The notes under the pieces are model-generated. The model saw only the letters and a list, made by a program, of their open reading frames with translations, did no database searches and was not told the DNA's origin. From an uncultured Rhodospirillales bacterium (GTDB lineage Bacteria > Pseudomonadota > Alphaproteobacteria > CALMVH01): a stretch of DNA of 6,643 nucleotides. Shown here piece by piece: positions 4,493-6,643 of the stretch; within the stretch, counting starts at the first letter, position 1, and every line of letters begins with the position of its first letter. Location: contig CALMVH010000003.1 of assembly GCA_937873165.1 (NCBI GenBank), positions 1 to 6,643 on the forward strand, in the 5' to 3' direction. A program made the position numbers and the translations under genes.

Positions 4493-6493
4493 ATGTCCTT
4501 GCGCGCCCAGATATGGTCGGGAATCCTGTTTATGCTGGTGTTGCTGATCGGCGTGCTGATCGCCGTGTGGAACTGGAACTGGTTCAAGCCGATCATCCAG
4601 ACAAAGGTTTCCGCCGCCACCGGCCTGGATGTCACGATATCGGGCAATCTGGGCGTGAAGCTGGGCTGGACGCCGGAAATCGACATACCCGGCATCACCG
4701 TTGAAAATCCGAACTGGAAAGGTCCGGCCGAAGATAAGACCGTCCTGAAAGTAGACAACCTCCTGATTTCGATCGACCTGAAGAAGGCGCTTGGCGGTAC
4801 CATTTCGCTGCCCGAGATCATCGTTACCAAGCCGGTGATCACGTTGCGCCGCATCGGCATAAACGAGGCGAACTGGACCACGCCGAAGAAGCAGAATGAC
4901 AAGACACCGACCAAGCGCACGGCGATCCCATCCATCGGATTGCTGCAGATCAAGGATGGAACGGTGGATTACCGCGACACCGTCAAGAACATGTCGCTGA
5001 AGGGCGCGCTTTCGACCATCGAGGGCAACGGCGGCTCGGGCACGGATGTCGGGCACACCGGCTTTACCCTCTCCGGTACCGGCATGTTGCAGAACGACCC
5101 GCTGACGATCAAGGCCAGCGGCGGTCCGATGCTCGACCTTACCGATACGACCAAGCCTTACCCGCTTTCCATCGACATTGAGCTGGTGAAGACCCGGCTG
5201 AAAATGAACGGCTCGATCACCGACCCGACGAAGCTGACCGGTGTGGACGCCGATTTGGAACTGGAAGGCCCGACGCTGGGAGAGCTGTTCCCGTTGCTGA
5301 ACATCCCGGCGCCGGAAACCCCGCCCTACCACATCAAGGGCCGTTTGGTTCACAAGACAGACAGCTGGGTGTACGAGAATTTCAACGGAACGGTGGGCGG
5401 CAGCGATCTGGGTGGGTCGCTGGCGGTGGATACCAGCAAGCCGAAGCTGATGATCACGGGCGAGCTCGATTCTAAGAAGCTCGACTTCAAGGACATCGGT
5501 CCCCTGATCGGTATCCCTCCGGAGGGCACCGCGACCAGTACGGAGCAGAAAAAGGCCGCGGCGGCGTACCACGCCGATCAGCGCGTGTTGCCCGACGCCA
5601 AGCTGGAACTGGGCAAGGTTCGCAGCGTCAACGCCGACGTGGAGTGGAAGGTTGCGAGTGTCCTTGCTCCCCATCTGCCCCTCGACAAAGTCGATCTGCA
5701 CGTCAAGCTGATGGATGGCATTCTCGACCTCGATCCGCTCGATATCGGCGTCGCGGGCGGGCGTGTCGACTCTCGCATCCGGATCGACGCCCGCCGGGAT
5801 CAGGTCCAGACCGATTACGACATCCACCTGAACCAGTTCAAGCTGGGTGAGTTCCTCGACAAGGCGGGGTTCAAGAACAAGGGCAAGGGCACGATCAGTG
5901 GCCGTATACAGCTGCACGCTCCGGGAAACTCGGTTCGCGAGTCGCTGGGCAACTCGAATGGAACCGTTGGCGTCGACATGAGCCAGGGTGAAATCAGCGA
6001 CCTTGCCTTGTCTGCCATCGGCCTAGACATCGGCGGTGTTCTGCAAATCGTTCTGACGGGCGACGACAAGCTGATCCCCATCCGCTGCATCGCGGCATCC
6101 TTCGACGTGAATGACGGGCTGATGAAGCCGAGCGTCTTCGTGTTCGATACCGAAAGTACCCTAGTCAACGGCACAGGCACCATCAACCTGAAGGATGAGG
6201 GACTGAAGCTTCAGCTGCACGCAGGCCAGAAAACGCCCAGCCTGCTGGCCGCGCCAACACCGATCGACATCGATGGCACGTTCAAGCATCCCAGCATGGG
6301 GGTGGACACGACTGTTTTGATCGAGCGTGGCGTCGCAGCTGTTGCACTTGGGATTGTGCTCACGCCGGTAGGGTCGCTTCTGGCCTTTATCGATCCGGGT
6401 ACTGCCAGCAACTCCGACTGCGCCAGGGAATTGCAGGATGTCAAGCAGGCGCCTACCCTGCATCACGCAGCCCAGGTCCGACCATCCCGGTAA
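4493..6493 (+). CDS. AsmA-family envelope protein
   Basis: A 666-residue protein, close to the usual 600-700 of AsmA proteins. An N-terminal membrane anchor (about residues 7-28, IWSGILFMLVLLIGVLIAVW) is followed by a long periplasmic part made of repeated beta-rich segments. The AsmA N-terminal domain shows in PIIQTKVSAATGLDVTISG, the repeated layer pattern LKVDNLLISIDLKKALGG / ISLPEIIVTKPVITLRR and the ANWTTP motif. The C-terminal AsmA domain spans about 460-640 (GKGTISGRIQLHAPGNSVRE, GTVGVDMSQGEISDLALSAI) and ends with the typical LLAFIDPG and a Cys near DCAREL. AsmA proteins belong to the bridge-like group (AsmA, TamB, YhdP) that spans the periplasm and is implicated in phospholipid transport and outer-membrane homeostasis; that role is family knowledge, not shown here. 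The gene is divergent from the DUF3309-like gene and convergent with the ECF sigma gene, so it is probably transcribed alone from the EcfG-type promoter at 4407. A minus-strand open frame of 500 codons inside it is a shadow. Confidence 0.92.
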   Translation: MSLRAQIWSGILFMLVLLIGVLIAVWNWNWFKPIIQTKVSAATGLDVTISGNLGVKLGWTPEIDIPGITVENPNWKGPAEDKTVLKVDNLLISIDLKKALGGTISLPEIIVTKPVITLRRIGINEANWTTPKKQNDKTPTKRTAIPSIGLLQIKDGTVDYRDTVKNMSLKGALSTIEGNGGSGTDVGHTGFTLSGTGMLQNDPLTIKASGGPMLDLTDTTKPYPLSIDIELVKTRLKMNGSITDPTKLTGVDADLELEGPTLGELFPLLNIPAPETPPYHIKGRLVHKTDSWVYENFNGTVGGSDLGGSLAVDTSKPKLMITGELDSKKLDFKDIGPLIGIPPEGTATSTEQKKAAAAYHADQRVLPDAKLELGKVRSVNADVEWKVASVLAPHLPLDKVDLHVKLMDGILDLDPLDIGVAGGRVDSRIRIDARRDQVQTDYDIHLNQFKLGEFLDKAGFKNKGKGTISGRIQLHAPGNSVRESLGNSNGTVGVDMSQGEISDLALSAIGLDIGGVLQIVLTGDDKLIPIRCIAASFDVNDGLMKPSVFVFDTESTLVNGTGTINLKDEGLKLQLHAGQKTPSLLAAPTPIDIDGTFKHPSMGVDTTVLIERGVAAVALGIVLTPVGSLLAFIDPGTASNSDCARELQDVKQAPTLHHAAQVRPSR

Positions 6494-6509
6494 CGGTAAC
6501 GTTTACGAA

Positions 6510-6525
6510 GCGGGCTTAAGCCCGC
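6510..6525. terminator. Palindrome between convergent asmA and sigma-factor genes
   Basis: GCGGGCTTAAGCCCGC is a perfect 16-base palindrome: a 6-base GC stem with loop TTAA, or slightly longer with a tight loop. It begins 17 bases after the asmA stop. The loop contains the minus-strand TAA stop of the sigma-factor gene. It could end transcripts from both sides, but neither strand has a strong U-run after the stem (AAGATCTTT on plus, TTCGTAAACG on minus). Confidence 0.5.
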
Positions 6526-6643
6526 AAGATCTTTCGGTGCTCCACCGACAGCGTTGTGGTCTCATTGGGCAAGGATTGTTCCATCAGCAGCCGCAATGCG
6601 GCACGGGCCCGAAAGAGACGTGAGCGGACGGTGCCGATAGGAA
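6516..6643 (-). CDS. C-terminus of an ECF-type RNA polymerase sigma factor (5' part outside window)
   Basis: On the minus strand the frame is open from the right edge to the TAA at 6518-6516, giving 41 full residues. They begin PIGTVRSRLFRARAALRLLM, which matches the recognition helix and end of sigma region 4 in extracytoplasmic-function sigma factors (pattern P-x-G-T-V-x-S-R-L-x-R-A-R-x-x-L), the part that contacts the -35 element. About 22 residues of non-conserved tail follow (EQSLPNETTTLSVEHRKILRA). The fragment is too short to assign an ECF group. EcfG itself usually has G-T-I-K-S-R in this place, so this is more likely another ECF sigma factor, but its nearness to EcfG-type promoters makes identity worth settling. 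It is convergent with asmA, 22 bases apart. Confidence 0.85.
   Translation of the reverse strand, partial: PIGTVRSRLFRARAALRLLMEQSLPNETTTLSVEHRKILRA

Noticed and set aside
4415..5917. A 500-codon open frame on the minus strand within the AsmA gene
   Set aside because: It is antisense to a clearly recognisable AsmA protein, is rich in Arg, Gln, His and Val as expected for a shadow frame in GC-rich DNA, and shows no domain.
6438..6623. A 61-codon plus-strand open frame at the right edge
   Set aside because: It overlaps the end of asmA and the sigma-factor gene on the other strand and has no recognisable features.

Overview
The window is GC-rich DNA that most likely comes from an alphaproteobacterium, possibly Rhodospirillales or Acetobacteraceae (the order is a guess from protein style). 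The main argument is an exact match to the alphaproteobacterial general-stress sigma factor (EcfG) promoter, GGAAC-N16-CGTT, placed between two divergent genes. The gene set (YihY/BrkB, a DUF3309-like mini-protein, AsmA, an ECF sigma factor) fits this.

Left part (1-3298, all + strand) is the visible end of a type IVB pilus or related envelope-secretion cluster. It holds the 3' end of a gene for a coiled-coil protein with a conserved two-cysteine C-terminus, then a complete R64 PilN-family secretin with unusual low-complexity additions, then a single-pass membrane protein with a cytoplasmic-looking N-terminal half and a Pro-rich periplasmic-looking tail. The three genes are tightly packed (an overlap of about 59 bases, then a 6-base gap) and look like one operon. 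No ATPase, pilin or polytopic platform protein is in view; if present they lie upstream.

Middle part (3299-4252) is a complete YihY/BrkB inner-membrane protein. It is separated from the pilus block by a hairpin around the previous stop codon.

Right part (4224-6643): a 52-residue DUF3309-like hydrophobic protein on the minus strand, started from TTG, overlaps the brkB 3' end tail to tail. A short divergent control region (4383-4492) separates it from a complete AsmA-family protein on the plus strand. In that region an exact EcfG promoter faces right and a near-exact one faces left, and the two occupy almost the same bases. At the right edge, the C-terminus of an ECF sigma factor runs in on the minus strand, convergent with asmA and sharing a short terminator-like palindrome. 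The right half therefore reads as envelope maintenance and stress genes under general-stress control, next to the end of a specialised pilus/secretion locus.

Two patterns stand out beyond the gene list: the interlocked divergent EcfG promoters, and three separate inverted repeats whose loops contain the stop codon of the gene they end. No RNA genes, insertion sequences, CRISPR arrays or attachment sites were recognised. There is no gene-free stretch longer than 300 bases.
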